Source of the DNA: Actinoplanes sichuanensis
Lineage (GTDB): Bacteria; Actinomycetota; Actinomycetes; Mycobacteriales; Micromonosporaceae
DNA length: 64,000 bases
Assembly (NCBI RefSeq): GCF_033097365.1
Contig: NZ_AP028461.1
Coordinates: 10,939,501 to 11,003,500, forward strand
Direction: 5' to 3'
The position numbers and the translations under genes were made by a program. Below the pieces are notes generated by a model. It saw only the letters and a program-made list of their open reading frames with translations, had not been told where the DNA came from and ran no database searches. Positions 26,003 to 34,620 of the stretch are shown here, one piece after another. How positions within the stretch are numbered: position 1 is the stretch's first letter; each line of letters opens with the position of its first letter.

Positions 26003-28063
26003 TCAGGCGCGGACGTTCGCCACCCCGTCGGCCAGGAAGCGCTTGCCGGTCACCTTCTCCGCGGTGCCGCTGCGGTCCAGGTACGGCGTGACACCACCCA
26101 GGTGGAACGGGTACCCGGCGCCGAGGATCATGCACAGGTCGATGTCCTGTGCCTCCGCGACCACACCCTCGTCGAGCATGATCCGGATCTCCTCGGCCAG
26201 GCCGTCGAGCGCCTTCTGGCGTACCTCGTCGGCGGTCAGCGGAGCGTCGCCGACCTCCAGCAGCGCGATGACCTCGGGGTTGATCTCCTTGTCCACCATC
26301 ACCGGCAGTTTGGAGTCGACGATCCGCTTGAGGTTGGGGGAGTCCACGTACCGGTCCGGGAACGCGGCGTGCAGGGTCTCGCCCACGTGGTAGGCCACGG
26401 CCGGGCCGACCAGCTGGAGCAGGGCGATCGGGCGCATCGGCAGGCCCAGCGGGTCCATCGCCACGTTCACCACGTCCAGCGGGGTGCCCGCGTCGACGGC
26501 CTGGAAGATCTCGCTGGTGACCCGGGTCAGCAGGCGGTTGACCACGAACGCCGGAGCGTCCTTGACCAGCACCGACGACTTCTTCAGGGTCTTGCCGACC
26601 TCGAACGCGGTGGCCAGCGTGGCGTCGTCGGTCTTCTCGCCCCGGATGATCTCCAGCAGCGGGAGTACGGCGACCGGGTTGAAGAAGTGGAAGCCGACCA
26701 GCCGCTCCGGGTGCTCCAGATCGGCGGCCATCTCGGTGATCGACAGCGAACTGGTGTTGGTCGCGAGGATCGCCTCGGGCTTCACGATCTTCTCGAACTC
26801 GGCCCAGATCTGCTTCTTCAGGTCGAGGTTCTCGAAGACCGCCTCGATCACGAAGTCCGCGTCGGCGAAGACCGACTTGTCGACCGAGCCGCTGACCAGC
26901 AGTCGCAGCTTGGCGGCGGTGCCCTCGTCCATCCGCTTCTTGGCGACCAGCTTGTCGATCTCGGCGTGCACGTAGCCGACGCCCTTGTCGACGCGCTCCT
27001 GGTCGAGGTCGGTCAACACGACCGGCACCTGCAGGCGACGCAGGAACAGCAGAGCCAACTGCGAGGCCATCAGGCCGGCGCCGATGATGCCGACCTTGGT
27101 GACCTTGCGGGCCAGCGACTTGTCCGGGACACCGACCGGGCGCTTGGCCCGCCGCTGGACCAGGTCGAACGAGTACAGGCTGGCCCGGGACTCGTCGCCC
27201 AGGATCAGGTCGGCGAGGGCCTCGGTCTCGGCCGCCGTGCCGTCGGCGAAGGAGGCGGTCTTGGCCAGGGCCAGCAGCTCGACGGCCTTGTTGGCGGCCG
27301 GGACGGCGCCGTGCAGCTTCTCGTCCAGCATCGCCTTGACGAACTCCAGGACGCCGTCCCAGTCCTTGCGCTCGATCTCCGGGCGCTCCACCGTGACGTC
27401 ACCCTTGACCACACCGGCCGCCCAGGCCAGCGAGTCCTCCAGGAAGTCGGCCGCCTCGAAGAGGGCGTCGGCGACACCCATCTCCTTGGCCTGCTTCGGT
27501 CGCAGCTGCTTCTGGGTCAGCGGGTTCTGCAGGATGACCGTGGCGGCGTTGATGATGCCGATCAGGTTCGGCAGGATCTGCGAGCCGCCCCAGCCGGGGA
27601 TCAGGCCGATCGCGACCTCGGGCAGCGCCAGCGCGGCCGCGCCGGTCGAGACGGTGCGGTAGTGGCAGTGCAGCGCCACCTCGAGGCCGCCGCCCATGGC
27701 CGCGCCGTTGATGAACGCGAACGTCGGGATCTCGCTGTTCTTCAGACGAGCGAAGACCCGGTGGCCCAGCTCGCCCAGCGCGACCGCCTGCTCGCGGGAG
27801 TTGATCAGCGGCATGCCGGTGATGTCGGCGCCGACGCAGAAGATGTACGGCTTACCGGTGACCGCGATGAACGCCGGGTCCGCCTCGGTGGCCGTGGTGA
27901 TCGCCTCGTCCAGCGACTTCAGGCCGCCCGGGCCGAAGCTGTTCGGCTTCTTGTAGTCGAAGCCGTTGTCGAGGGTGATCAGTGCGGCCGGCTTGGCCAG
28001 CCCGGGTACCTGCACCAGGCGGACGATCGCCTTGGTGACTACCTCGTTCGGATTCTCGATCAC
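26003..28063 (-). CDS. fadB: Fatty-acid oxidation multienzyme: enoyl-CoA hydratase / 3-hydroxyacyl-CoA dehydrogenase
   Basis: 686 residues. The N-terminal crotonase domain (about 1-280) has the oxyanion-hole segments CVGADITGM and FINGAAMGGGLEVALHC. Next comes an NAD-binding 3-hydroxyacyl-CoA dehydrogenase domain with KVGIIGAGLMASQLA, ILATNTSSLSI and the catalytic-His HFFNPV motif, then two C-terminal helical domains. It hydrates trans-2-enoyl-CoA and oxidises the 3-hydroxy product during beta-oxidation. The GTG at 28063 overlaps the fadA stop by 4 nt, so it is coupled to the thiolase with which it forms the trifunctional complex. Confidence 0.95.
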   Translation of the reverse strand: MIENPNEVVTKAIVRLVQVPGLAKPAALITLDNGFDYKKPNSFGPGGLKSLDEAITTATEADPAFIAVTGKPYIFCVGADITGMPLINSREQAVALGELGHRVFARLKNSEIPTFAFINGAAMGGGLEVALHCHYRTVSTGAAALALPEVAIGLIPGWGGSQILPNLIGIINAATVILQNPLTQKQLRPKQAKEMGVADALFEAADFLEDSLAWAAGVVKGDVTVERPEIERKDWDGVLEFVKAMLDEKLHGAVPAANKAVELLALAKTASFADGTAAETEALADLILGDESRASLYSFDLVQRRAKRPVGVPDKSLARKVTKVGIIGAGLMASQLALLFLRRLQVPVVLTDLDQERVDKGVGYVHAEIDKLVAKKRMDEGTAAKLRLLVSGSVDKSVFADADFVIEAVFENLDLKKQIWAEFEKIVKPEAILATNTSSLSITEMAADLEHPERLVGFHFFNPVAVLPLLEIIRGEKTDDATLATAFEVGKTLKKSSVLVKDAPAFVVNRLLTRVTSEIFQAVDAGTPLDVVNVAMDPLGLPMRPIALLQLVGPAVAYHVGETLHAAFPDRYVDSPNLKRIVDSKLPVMVDKEINPEVIALLEVGDAPLTADEVRQKALDGLAEEIRIMLDEGVVAEAQDIDLCMILGAGYPFHLGGVTPYLDRSGTAEKVTGKRFLADGVANVRA

Positions 28064-29256
28064 TTGGCCGCGCCTTCCCAGTACGGGTTCTCCCAGATGA
28101 CGGTGCCGCCCATGCCGATGCCGATGCACATGGCGTTGATGCCGTAGCGCACGTCGGGGCGCTCGGCGAACTGCCGGGCCAGCTGCGTCATCAGGCGGAT
28201 CGCCGAGGACGCGAGCGGGTGGCCGATGGCGATCGCGCCGCCCCACGGGTTGACCCGCGGGTCGTCGTCGGCGATGCCGTAGTGGTCGAGGAAGGCCAGC
28301 ACCTGGATCGCGAAGGCCTCGTTCAGCTCGAACAGGCCGATGTCGTCGATGGTGAGACCGGCCTTCTTCAGCGCCTTCTCGGTCGACGGGATCGGGCCGT
28401 AACCCATGATCTCCGGCTCGACGCCGACGAACGCGTAGGACACCATCCGCATCGCGACCGGCAGGCCCAGCTCACGGGCGGTCGCCTCGTCGGCCAGGAT
28501 CGCCGCGGTGGCGCCGTCGTTCAGGCCGGCTGCGTTACCGGCGGTGACCCGGCCGTGCGGGCGGAACGGGGTCTTCAGGGTGGCCAGCTTCTCCAGCGAC
28601 GTCTGGCGCGGGGCCTCGTCGACGGTGGCCAGGCCCCAGCCCAGCTCGGCCGAGCGGATCGCGACCGGCACCAGGTCCGGCTGGATCTTGCCGTCGGCGT
28701 ACGCCTTGGCGGTCTTGATCTGGGAGTTGAGGCCGTAGGCGTCGGCCCGCTCCTTGGTGATGTGCGGGAGCCGGTCGTGCAGGTTCTCCGCGGTCGAGCC
28801 CATCACCAGGGCGGACGGGTCGACCAGCTTCTCGGCCAGGATCCGCGGGTTGGGGTCGACGCCCTCACCCATCGGGTGCCGGCCCATGTGCTCGACGCCA
28901 CCGGCGATGGCGATGTCGTACGCGCCCATCGCGATGCCGCCGGCGACATTGGTCACCGCGGTCATGGCGCCCGCGCACATCCGGTCGACGGAGTAGCCGG
29001 GCGTGGTCTTCGGCAGGCCGGAGAGCAGGGCGGCGGTCCGGCCGAGGGTCAGGCCCTGGTCGCCGATCTGGGTGGTGGCCGCGATCGCGACCTCCTCCAC
29101 CTTCTCGGGCGGGAGGTTGGGATTCCGCTTCAGCAGTTCGCGCATACAGCGGATCACCAGGTCGTCGGCGCGGGTCTCGGCATACATGCCGCCCGCCTTG
29201 CCGAACGGGGTGCGGACGCCGTCGACGAAGACGACCTCGCGTACTTCACGGGGCAC
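28060..29256 (-). CDS. fadA: Acetyl-CoA acyltransferase (3-ketoacyl-CoA thiolase)
   Basis: 398 residues. Catalyses thiolytic cleavage of 3-ketoacyl-CoA, the last beta-oxidation step. Active-site Cys in VDRMCAGAMTAV (about 93), catalytic His in GHPLASSAIRLM, and the second Cys in INAMCIGIGMGG. GTG start with AAGGAGG 6-7 nt upstream, one of the strongest ribosome sites in the window. First gene of the fadAB operon; a 16-bp inverted repeat upstream may be a repressor site. Confidence 0.96.
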   Translation of the reverse strand: MPREVREVVFVDGVRTPFGKAGGMYAETRADDLVIRCMRELLKRNPNLPPEKVEEVAIAATTQIGDQGLTLGRTAALLSGLPKTTPGYSVDRMCAGAMTAVTNVAGGIAMGAYDIAIAGGVEHMGRHPMGEGVDPNPRILAEKLVDPSALVMGSTAENLHDRLPHITKERADAYGLNSQIKTAKAYADGKIQPDLVPVAIRSAELGWGLATVDEAPRQTSLEKLATLKTPFRPHGRVTAGNAAGLNDGATAAILADEATARELGLPVAMRMVSYAFVGVEPEIMGYGPIPSTEKALKKAGLTIDDIGLFELNEAFAIQVLAFLDHYGIADDDPRVNPWGGAIAIGHPLASSAIRLMTQLARQFAERPDVRYGINAMCIGIGMGGTVIWENPYWEGAAK

Positions 29257-29298
29257 AGCAAGCCTCCTTGCGGGCGTGAACCCAAATGTGTCGGCAAT

Positions 29299-29314
29299 GC
29301 TACTCGCCAGTAAC
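29299..29314. promoter_or_regulatory. Candidate TetR-type operator upstream of fadA
   Basis: GCTACTCGCCAGTAAC: half-sites GCTACTCG and (reverse) GTTACTGG agree at six of eight positions. It lies 43 nt upstream of the fadA start and overlaps a TAGCAT that could be the fadA -10, as expected for a repressor site controlling beta-oxidation. Confidence 0.4.
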
Positions 29315-29503
29315 TAGTAGCGGCCAGGGGCTCCGAGAAAAGGTCACATTCGCGAGCCGTACGTCATCATCGACCCGGGGAACCTGGACTGAACGGAAAA
29401 TCCAGGACCGGCCGAACCGGTGTGTGAAGTCACCGGACGAGGGACCGTGCAAGGCCCCTGAGCACCGATAAGATCCATCGACTTCACGATTCCTGGAGCG
29501 TCG

Positions 29504-30367
29504 ATGACGTACCCACCGCATCCCGGTGAGCACAACCCCGGCGGTTGGGGGCAGCCCCAGCCGCCGCAGTACCCGCATCAGCCCGACCCCACCCGGCCCT
29601 ACTCGGCGCCGCCCGCATACGACCCCAACCAGCCGTACGGTGCGAGCCCGCAGTACGGCCCGCCCGGCTACCCTCCGCCGTTCCCACCGCCGCAGCCACC
29701 GCGGAAGTCCACGAACACGCCCATCGTGATCGGTGTGGTGGCGCTCTTCCTGGTGCTCTGTGTCGGTGTCGTCACCTCGCTCTACCTGATCGGCAAGAAC
29801 GCCTCGGACGCCGACGACCTGGTCGACGCGTCGGGTGACAAGCGCACCGAGGCCACCGCCGAAGCCACCGCCGAGCCCACCATCGAAGCGACCACGCAGG
29901 CGCCCCGGGCCACCATCAAGATCACCGAGCCGGCCAAGCTCGGCGGGCGCCCCAAGCTCACCGGCGCGGAGTTCGAGGGCATCACCGAGGAGTTCCGGGC
30001 CGAGATCGCCTCCGACCCGACCGCCGGCGACTCGTTCGGAGCGTTCTACGGCGACCCGACCAAGGAGAACATCGTCATCGCGGTCGCCGTCGAGACCGAG
30101 GTACCGCTGCCCGGGGTGGCGCTCGGCGGGATCTTCAACGGCATCGGCAGTGGGGGACTCAAGGTCACCAACCTGACCGAGGCGAGCACCGGCAAGTTCG
30201 GCGGCGCGGCCAAGTGTGGCGACGCCGACGGCGACGGTGTGCCGGTGGCCATCTGCAGCTGGGCCGACGAGGGCAGCATCGGCATGATCATGTGGCACTC
30301 CAAGAAGGCCAAGCAGATCAAGGCCGAGTTCCCGAAACTGCGCGCCCAGATCGAGACCCGGAGCTGA
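29504..30367 (+). CDS. Membrane-anchored protein with Pro/Tyr-rich cytosolic tail (paralog of 25086-25868)
   Basis: 287 residues. Pro/Tyr-rich N-terminus (MTYPPHPGEHNPGG..., about 1-70), one membrane helix (about 75-98), a Thr/Glu/Ala linker (EATAEATAEPTIEATT), then the same extracytoplasmic domain as its paralog: ITEPAKLGGRPKLTGAEFEGI, GDSFGAFYGDPTKEN, and the cysteine pair AKCG / ICSWADEGSIGMIMW. The linker and an extra internal segment make it longer. Divergent from fadA and about 43% identical by eye in the C-terminal part to the paralog beyond fadB. Function unknown. Confidence 0.8.
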   Translation: MTYPPHPGEHNPGGWGQPQPPQYPHQPDPTRPYSAPPAYDPNQPYGASPQYGPPGYPPPFPPPQPPRKSTNTPIVIGVVALFLVLCVGVVTSLYLIGKNASDADDLVDASGDKRTEATAEATAEPTIEATTQAPRATIKITEPAKLGGRPKLTGAEFEGITEEFRAEIASDPTAGDSFGAFYGDPTKENIVIAVAVETEVPLPGVALGGIFNGIGSGGLKVTNLTEASTGKFGGAAKCGDADGDGVPVAICSWADEGSIGMIMWHSKKAKQIKAEFPKLRAQIETRS

Positions 30368-30370
30368 CGC

Positions 30371-30417
30371 GATCTTGTGAGGCTGCGCCGTCACGGCGGC
30401 CGCAACCTCACAAGATC
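30371..30417. terminator. Bidirectional terminator
   Basis: GATCTTGTGAGG (30371-30382) pairs perfectly with CCTCACAAGATC (30406-30417); the interior has a further GCCG/CGGC stem. It sits between the convergent paralog gene and the RNase D gene. Confidence 0.85.
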
Positions 30418-30425
30418 GGTAGGGG

Positions 30426-31733
30426 TCAGGCCGGGTCGGGCAGGACCTCGGCCAGTTGGGTGGCCAGCAGGGTGACCTGCCAGTTGCGTGCGCCGAACCC
30501 GCGCAGCGTGTCACCGACCGTCCGTGAGCTGACCTCGTCCGGCGGTGACCACGCCAGGCGGCGGATGAAGTCCGGGCTGATCAGGTTTTCCGGGGGCAGG
30601 TTGTGCTGCTCGGCGGTGCCGACGACGACCTGCCGGCAGCGTGCCAGCCGGGCTGCCGCGACCGGGTCACGCTCGGCCCAGCGGTGCGGCGGCGGCGGAC
30701 CCTCGACCGGCTGGTTCACCGGCAGAGCGTCATCGGGCAGGGACCGCGCCTGATCCAGCGCGTCCAGCCAGATCCGGGCCAGCCGACGCACCGAGCGGCC
30801 ACCGAAACCGGGAATGCCGAGCAGGGTGCGCTCATCCTTCGGATCCGCCTCGGCCGCGGCGACTATCGCCGAGTCGGGCAGCACCCGGCCGGGCGCCGAG
30901 TCACGCCGGGCGGCGACACCGTCGCGCGCGTACCAGAGCGCGCGGACCCGGGATTGGGCACGCGCGCCACGAACCCGGTGAATGCCCGACGTGCGACGCC
31001 ACGGGTCGGGGCGGACCCGGGGCGGCCGGTCGGCGCCGGCCACCAGGGCGGCGAACTCCTCGGCCGCCCACGCCGTCTTGTCCTGCCGGTCCAGCTCGTC
31101 GGCGAGCACGTCCCGCAGATCGGTGAGCAGCTCCACGTCGAGCGCCGCGTAGGTCAGCCACGACTCCGGCAGCGGACGGGTCGACCAGTCCGCTGCCGAG
31201 TGGTGTTTCTCCAGCGAATAGCCGAGCAGCTGCTCGGTGAGGGCGGCCAGCCCGACCCGCTCGAACCCGGCCAGTCGGGCGGCCAGCTCGGTGTCGAACA
31301 GCCGCCGCGGCCGCATGCCCAGCTCGGCCAGGCAGGGCAGGTCCTGGCTGGCGGCGTGCAGCACCCACTCGGTGTCGGCGAGAGCCGCGTCCAGCGTGCG
31401 CAGGTCGTCCAGCGGCAACGGGTCGATCAGCACCGTGCCGGACCCGGCGCGACGCAGTTGTACCAGGTAGGCGCGCTGGGTGTAGCGGTATCCGGACGCG
31501 CGCTCGGCGTCCACGGCGATCGGGCCGGTGCCGCCCGCCATCCGGGAGACCACGTCGGCCAATTCGTCCGAGGTCTCCACCGGGGCGGGCGTGCCGTCAC
31601 GTGGGGCGGTCAGGGGTGTCGCGGGGCGGGAATCCTCGGGACCGCCAGATGTCGGGTCGGGCGGCACAAGGTGCGGTCCGTCCCCTGCCGTGTCCGGCGA
31701 GTCCCGACGGCGCAGGGGTGCTTCGTCGGTCAC
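30426..31733 (-). CDS. Ribonuclease D-like 3'-5' exonuclease with HRDC domain
   Basis: 435 residues. A disordered Pro-rich N-terminus (about 1-55) is followed by the DEDD exonuclease domain: PIAVDAERASGYRYTQRAYLVQL (Exo I), LHAASQDLPCL (Exo II) and WLTYAALDVELLTDL (Exo III with Tyr). An HRDC-type helical domain follows (RALWYARDGVAARRD). It would trim RNA 3' ends. The gene sits next to DUF3000 and hemE as in other actinobacteria. The GTG at 31733 is preceded by TACGGT-N6 and no Shine-Dalgarno, so a leaderless start is proposed; an ATG at 31757 would overlap that -10. Confidence 0.9.
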   Translation of the reverse strand: MTDEAPLRRRDSPDTAGDGPHLVPPDPTSGGPEDSRPATPLTAPRDGTPAPVETSDELADVVSRMAGGTGPIAVDAERASGYRYTQRAYLVQLRRAGSGTVLIDPLPLDDLRTLDAALADTEWVLHAASQDLPCLAELGMRPRRLFDTELAARLAGFERVGLAALTEQLLGYSLEKHHSAADWSTRPLPESWLTYAALDVELLTDLRDVLADELDRQDKTAWAAEEFAALVAGADRPPRVRPDPWRRTSGIHRVRGARAQSRVRALWYARDGVAARRDSAPGRVLPDSAIVAAAEADPKDERTLLGIPGFGGRSVRRLARIWLDALDQARSLPDDALPVNQPVEGPPPPHRWAERDPVAAARLARCRQVVVGTAEQHNLPPENLISPDFIRRLAWSPPDEVSSRTVGDTLRGFGARNWQVTLLATQLAEVLPDPA

Positions 31734-31739
31734 TCCGTA

Positions 31740-31745
31740 ACCGTA
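31740..31745 (-). promoter_or_regulatory. Leaderless -10 for the RNase D gene
   Basis: TACGGT, 6 nt, then the GTG at 31733. Confidence 0.5.
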
Positions 31746-31879
31746 CGGGGGTAGCACCCCCGCTGTGCGCAGCAGGGCTCCCGGCGCGTCGATTCTCGAT
31801 CTTCCGGGGGGTTCATCCGTTTGCCGCTCCGGTCCGTACCACCTGTCGCAGCGCCGAGACCACCGGGAGGCCGCGCCGT

Positions 31880-32854
31880 ATGTCCAGCCCGTTCGAGCCC
31901 TTCACACCAGCCAACGGTGGGCGCCGTGCCCAGGAGTGGAACTGGCAGGAGGAGCAGTACCAGGCGCAGGACCCGTGGTCTCAGCAGCAGCCTCAATACC
32001 AGCAGTACGAGCAGCCCCAGTACCAGCAGCAGTACCAGTACCAGCAGCCGGTCTACGAGGCGCCGCAGCAGCAGTACCAGCAGGCCTACACGCCGCCGGA
32101 GCCGCGGGAGCGCAAGAACAGGTACAAGCCGGCCCTGTTCGGTCTGGTCGCCGCGCTGGTCCTGGTCTCGGGCTGGCAGGCGTTCCGGGTGGAGACCATC
32201 ATCCAGAACAACAACGACATCGCCGACGTGGTCAACTCCTCCCAGGACCGCGTCGAAAAGCTGGAGAAGCAGCAGACCGCGGCCAACTTCGACTCGGAGG
32301 GCATCGCCGAGGACGTGCTGCCCAGCGTCTTCCGGGTGCGGGCCGGCGAGTTCACCGGCACCGCGTTCGCGGTCAGCGAGGCCAACGGGCGGACCAGCCT
32401 GTTCACCAACTTCCACGTGGTGGAGGAGATCTTCGAGGACGGCGAGCGGCAGGTGACGCTGGAACGCGAGACCACCCGGATCAACGCCACCATCGTCAAG
32501 GTGGACAAGGAGAAGGACCTGGCCCTGCTGCGGGCCAACCGGGAGATCAAAGCGCTCGGGATCGCCGCCGGCAAGGTGAAGTCCGGCCAGCAGGTGCTGG
32601 TGGCGGGTGCGCCGCTCGGCCTGGAGGACTCGGTCACCACCGGCGTGATCAGCGCCTTCCGCAACACCGAGGACGGGCCGACGATCCAGTTCGACGCCCC
32701 GATCAACCCGGGCAACTCCGGCGGGCCGGTGGTCAACTCGAGTCGCCAGGTGGTCGGCATCGCCACCGCGAAGGCCCGCGACGCCGAGGGCATCGGCCTG
32801 GCCATCCCGATCGAGGTCGCCTGCGAGACCCTCGGGGCCTGCGGAAACGGTTAG
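31880..32854 (+). CDS. Membrane-anchored trypsin-like serine protease
   Basis: 324 residues. The N-terminal 75 residues are rich in Gln and Tyr (QQQPQYQQYEQPQYQQQY), then one membrane helix (about 83-100, ALFGLVAALVLVSGWQAF), a short coiled linker, and an extracytoplasmic DegP/trypsin-2-type domain. Catalytic triad: His in FTNFHVVEEIF, Asp in KEKDLALL, Ser in NPGNSGGPVV. There is no PDZ domain, unlike HtrA. GGGAGG stands 9 nt before the ATG. The tail composition resembles that of the protein at 25086. Its last 4 nt overlap the convergent DUF3000 gene. Confidence 0.9.
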   Translation: MSSPFEPFTPANGGRRAQEWNWQEEQYQAQDPWSQQQPQYQQYEQPQYQQQYQYQQPVYEAPQQQYQQAYTPPEPRERKNRYKPALFGLVAALVLVSGWQAFRVETIIQNNNDIADVVNSSQDRVEKLEKQQTAANFDSEGIAEDVLPSVFRVRAGEFTGTAFAVSEANGRTSLFTNFHVVEEIFEDGERQVTLERETTRINATIVKVDKEKDLALLRANREIKALGIAAGKVKSGQQVLVAGAPLGLEDSVTTGVISAFRNTEDGPTIQFDAPINPGNSGGPVVNSSRQVVGIATAKARDAEGIGLAIPIEVACETLGACGNG

Positions 32855-33417
32855 ACCCGTAACTGCCGGTCGCTCAGCGAGGCCACGCCGGGCGGCGGCA
32901 GGCCGGCCGTCGAGGCGAGCATCGCCAGCCAGCCCTGCAGGTGCGCGCCGAAATCGCCGGAAGTCGGCGTCCAGGACGCCCGCACCTCCAGGTCGGCGGT
33001 CGGGTCCGGACCGGCCAGCTCGCCGAACCGGGTGGACGCGGTCTGCGTGACCGTGCCGCCGATCGCGGTGTAGGCCGCCGCGTACTGGTCCAGCCCGTCG
33101 GTCAGCCAGGTCCAGGCCACTGCCGGCAGCAGCGGGTCGGAGGCCAGATCATCCTCCAGCTCCGCGGTGATCAGCGTGACCAGCCGCAGGTCACCGCGCC
33201 AGGCGTCGTGCCCGGCCGGATCGTGCAGCAGGATGAGCCGGCCGCTCGCCACCTCGTCACCGGCGCGGAGCACGGTGGCGCTGAGGGCGAACGAGAACGG
33301 CGCGAGCCGCTGGGGCGCGGCGATCTCCTCGAGCAGGATCTCCGGCCGCGGCGACTCCGCGCGCAACCCGGCGACGGCGCGGGTGAACGCCTCGGGGGCA
33401 GCGGAGGGGGACGCCAT
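32851..33417 (-). CDS. DUF3000 family protein
   Basis: 188 residues. Matches the actinobacterial DUF3000 family by sequence ([46 protein letters not shown], a Trp-rich [11 protein letters not shown]) and by its position between RNase D and hemE. Function unknown, no membrane segment. The TAA stop shares bases with the TAG stop of the convergent protease gene. Divergent from hemE with an 82-nt gap. Confidence 0.88.
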   Translation of the reverse strand: MASPSAAPEAFTRAVAGLRAESPRPEILLEEIAAPQRLAPFSFALSATVLRAGDEVASGRLILLHDPAGHDAWRGDLRLVTLITAELEDDLASDPLLPAVAWTWLTDGLDQYAAAYTAIGGTVTQTASTRFGELAGPDPTADLEVRASWTPTSGDFGAHLQGWLAMLASTAGLPPPGVASLSDRQLRV

Positions 33418-33487
33418 GGGGAAAGCCTATGCCGATCTCGCCGCCGTCCCGTGCTCGGCGCGCCGCCGGGACGATTCACTCGCGTGG

Positions 33488-33493
33488 CACGAT
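33488..33493 (+). promoter_or_regulatory. Possible leaderless -10 for hemE
   Basis: CACGAT, 6 nt, then the GTG at 33500. The first base departs from TANNNT; the spacing fits a leaderless start, and no Shine-Dalgarno is present. Confidence 0.35.
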
Positions 33494-33499
33494 GTTTCG

Positions 33500-34534
33500 G
33501 TGACGGTTCTTGAGGATTCCCCCTTCGTCCGGGCGTGTCGTGGTCTGCCCGTTACGCACACCCCGGTCTGGTTCATGCGGCAGGCCGGGCGCTCGCTGCC
33601 GGAGTACCGCAAGATCCGCGAAGGCGTCGGCATGCTCGAGTCGTGCCGTCGGCCCGATCTGGTCACCGAGATCACCCTCCAGCCGGTGCGCCGGCACAAC
33701 GTGGACGCGGCGATCTTCTTCAGTGACATCGTGGTGCCGATCGCGGCCGCCGGCATCGATCTGGACATCGTGGCCGGCACCGGCCCGGTGGTGGCCGAGC
33801 CGATCCGCACCGAGTCTGATCTGGCCCGGTTGCGCCAGTTGGCACCGACTGACGTCGACTTCGTCACCGAGGCGGTGAAGCTGCTGGTGGCCGAGCTCGG
33901 CGAGACCCCGTTGATCGGCTTCGCCGGCGCTCCGTTCACGCTGGCCAGCTATCTCATCGAGGGCGGTCCGTCGCGGACCTATCTCAAGACCAAGGCGATG
34001 ATGTACGGGGCCCCCGACCTGTGGAACGCCCTGCTGGCCCGCCTCGCCGACATCACGCTGACGTTCCTCCGGGTCCAGGTGGACGCCGGGGTCAGCGCCG
34101 TCCAGCTGTTCGACTCGTGGGCGGGCGCGCTCTCCGAGGCCGACTACCGGCGGCACGTGATGCCGCACTCGGCGCGGGTGCTCAACGGCCTGCTCGACGC
34201 GGGCGTGCCCCGGATCCACTTCGGTGTCGGCACCGCGGTGCTGCTGGAGGCGATGGGTGAGGCCGGTGCCGACGTGGTCGGTGTGGACTGGCGTACCCCG
34301 CTCGACGAGGCGACCAGGCGGATCGGCCCGGACCGTTCGGTGCAGGGCAACCTGGACCCGGCGATCCTCTTCGCCGGGTGGGAGACCGTGGAGCGCGAGA
34401 CCAGGCGTGTCCTGGCGCAGGGCGCGTCGGCCCCCGGGCACGTCTTCAACCTGGGCCACGGCGTGATGCCGGAGACCGACCCGGAGATCCTGACCCGGCT
34501 GGTCGCCCTGGTTCACGAGGTTTCCGGGTCCTAA
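33500..34534 (+). CDS. hemE: Uroporphyrinogen III decarboxylase
   Basis: 344 residues. Removes four carboxyl groups from uroporphyrinogen III to give coproporphyrinogen III. Signatures: [17 protein letters not shown] near the N-terminus, the catalytic-Asp segment [25 protein letters not shown], and [14 protein letters not shown] near the end. First gene of the heme cluster hemE-hemY-chdC. The GTG at 33500 is chosen because it places the conserved [16 protein letters not shown] block normally. Confidence 0.96.
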   Translation: MTVLEDSPFVRACRGLPVTHTPVWFMRQAGRSLPEYRKIREGVGMLESCRRPDLVTEITLQPVRRHNVDAAIFFSDIVVPIAAAGIDLDIVAGTGPVVAEPIRTESDLARLRQLAPTDVDFVTEAVKLLVAELGETPLIGFAGAPFTLASYLIEGGPSRTYLKTKAMMYGAPDLWNALLARLADITLTFLRVQVDAGVSAVQLFDSWAGALSEADYRRHVMPHSARVLNGLLDAGVPRIHFGVGTAVLLEAMGEAGADVVGVDWRTPLDEATRRIGPDRSVQGNLDPAILFAGWETVERETRRVLAQGASAPGHVFNLGHGVMPETDPEILTRLVALVHEVSGS

Positions 34535-34620
34535 GGCCCTGGAGCGCGGGATCCGTCGGGCACAAGGATCGCGTCACAGCGGCGGACCCCGGTGGCCGGA
34601 GCCGGGCGCGACCTGGGAGT

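Noticed and set aside
26102..28147. Plus-strand frame of 681 codons opposite fadB
   Set aside because: Low-complexity Arg/Asp/Val/Leu shadow of fadB.
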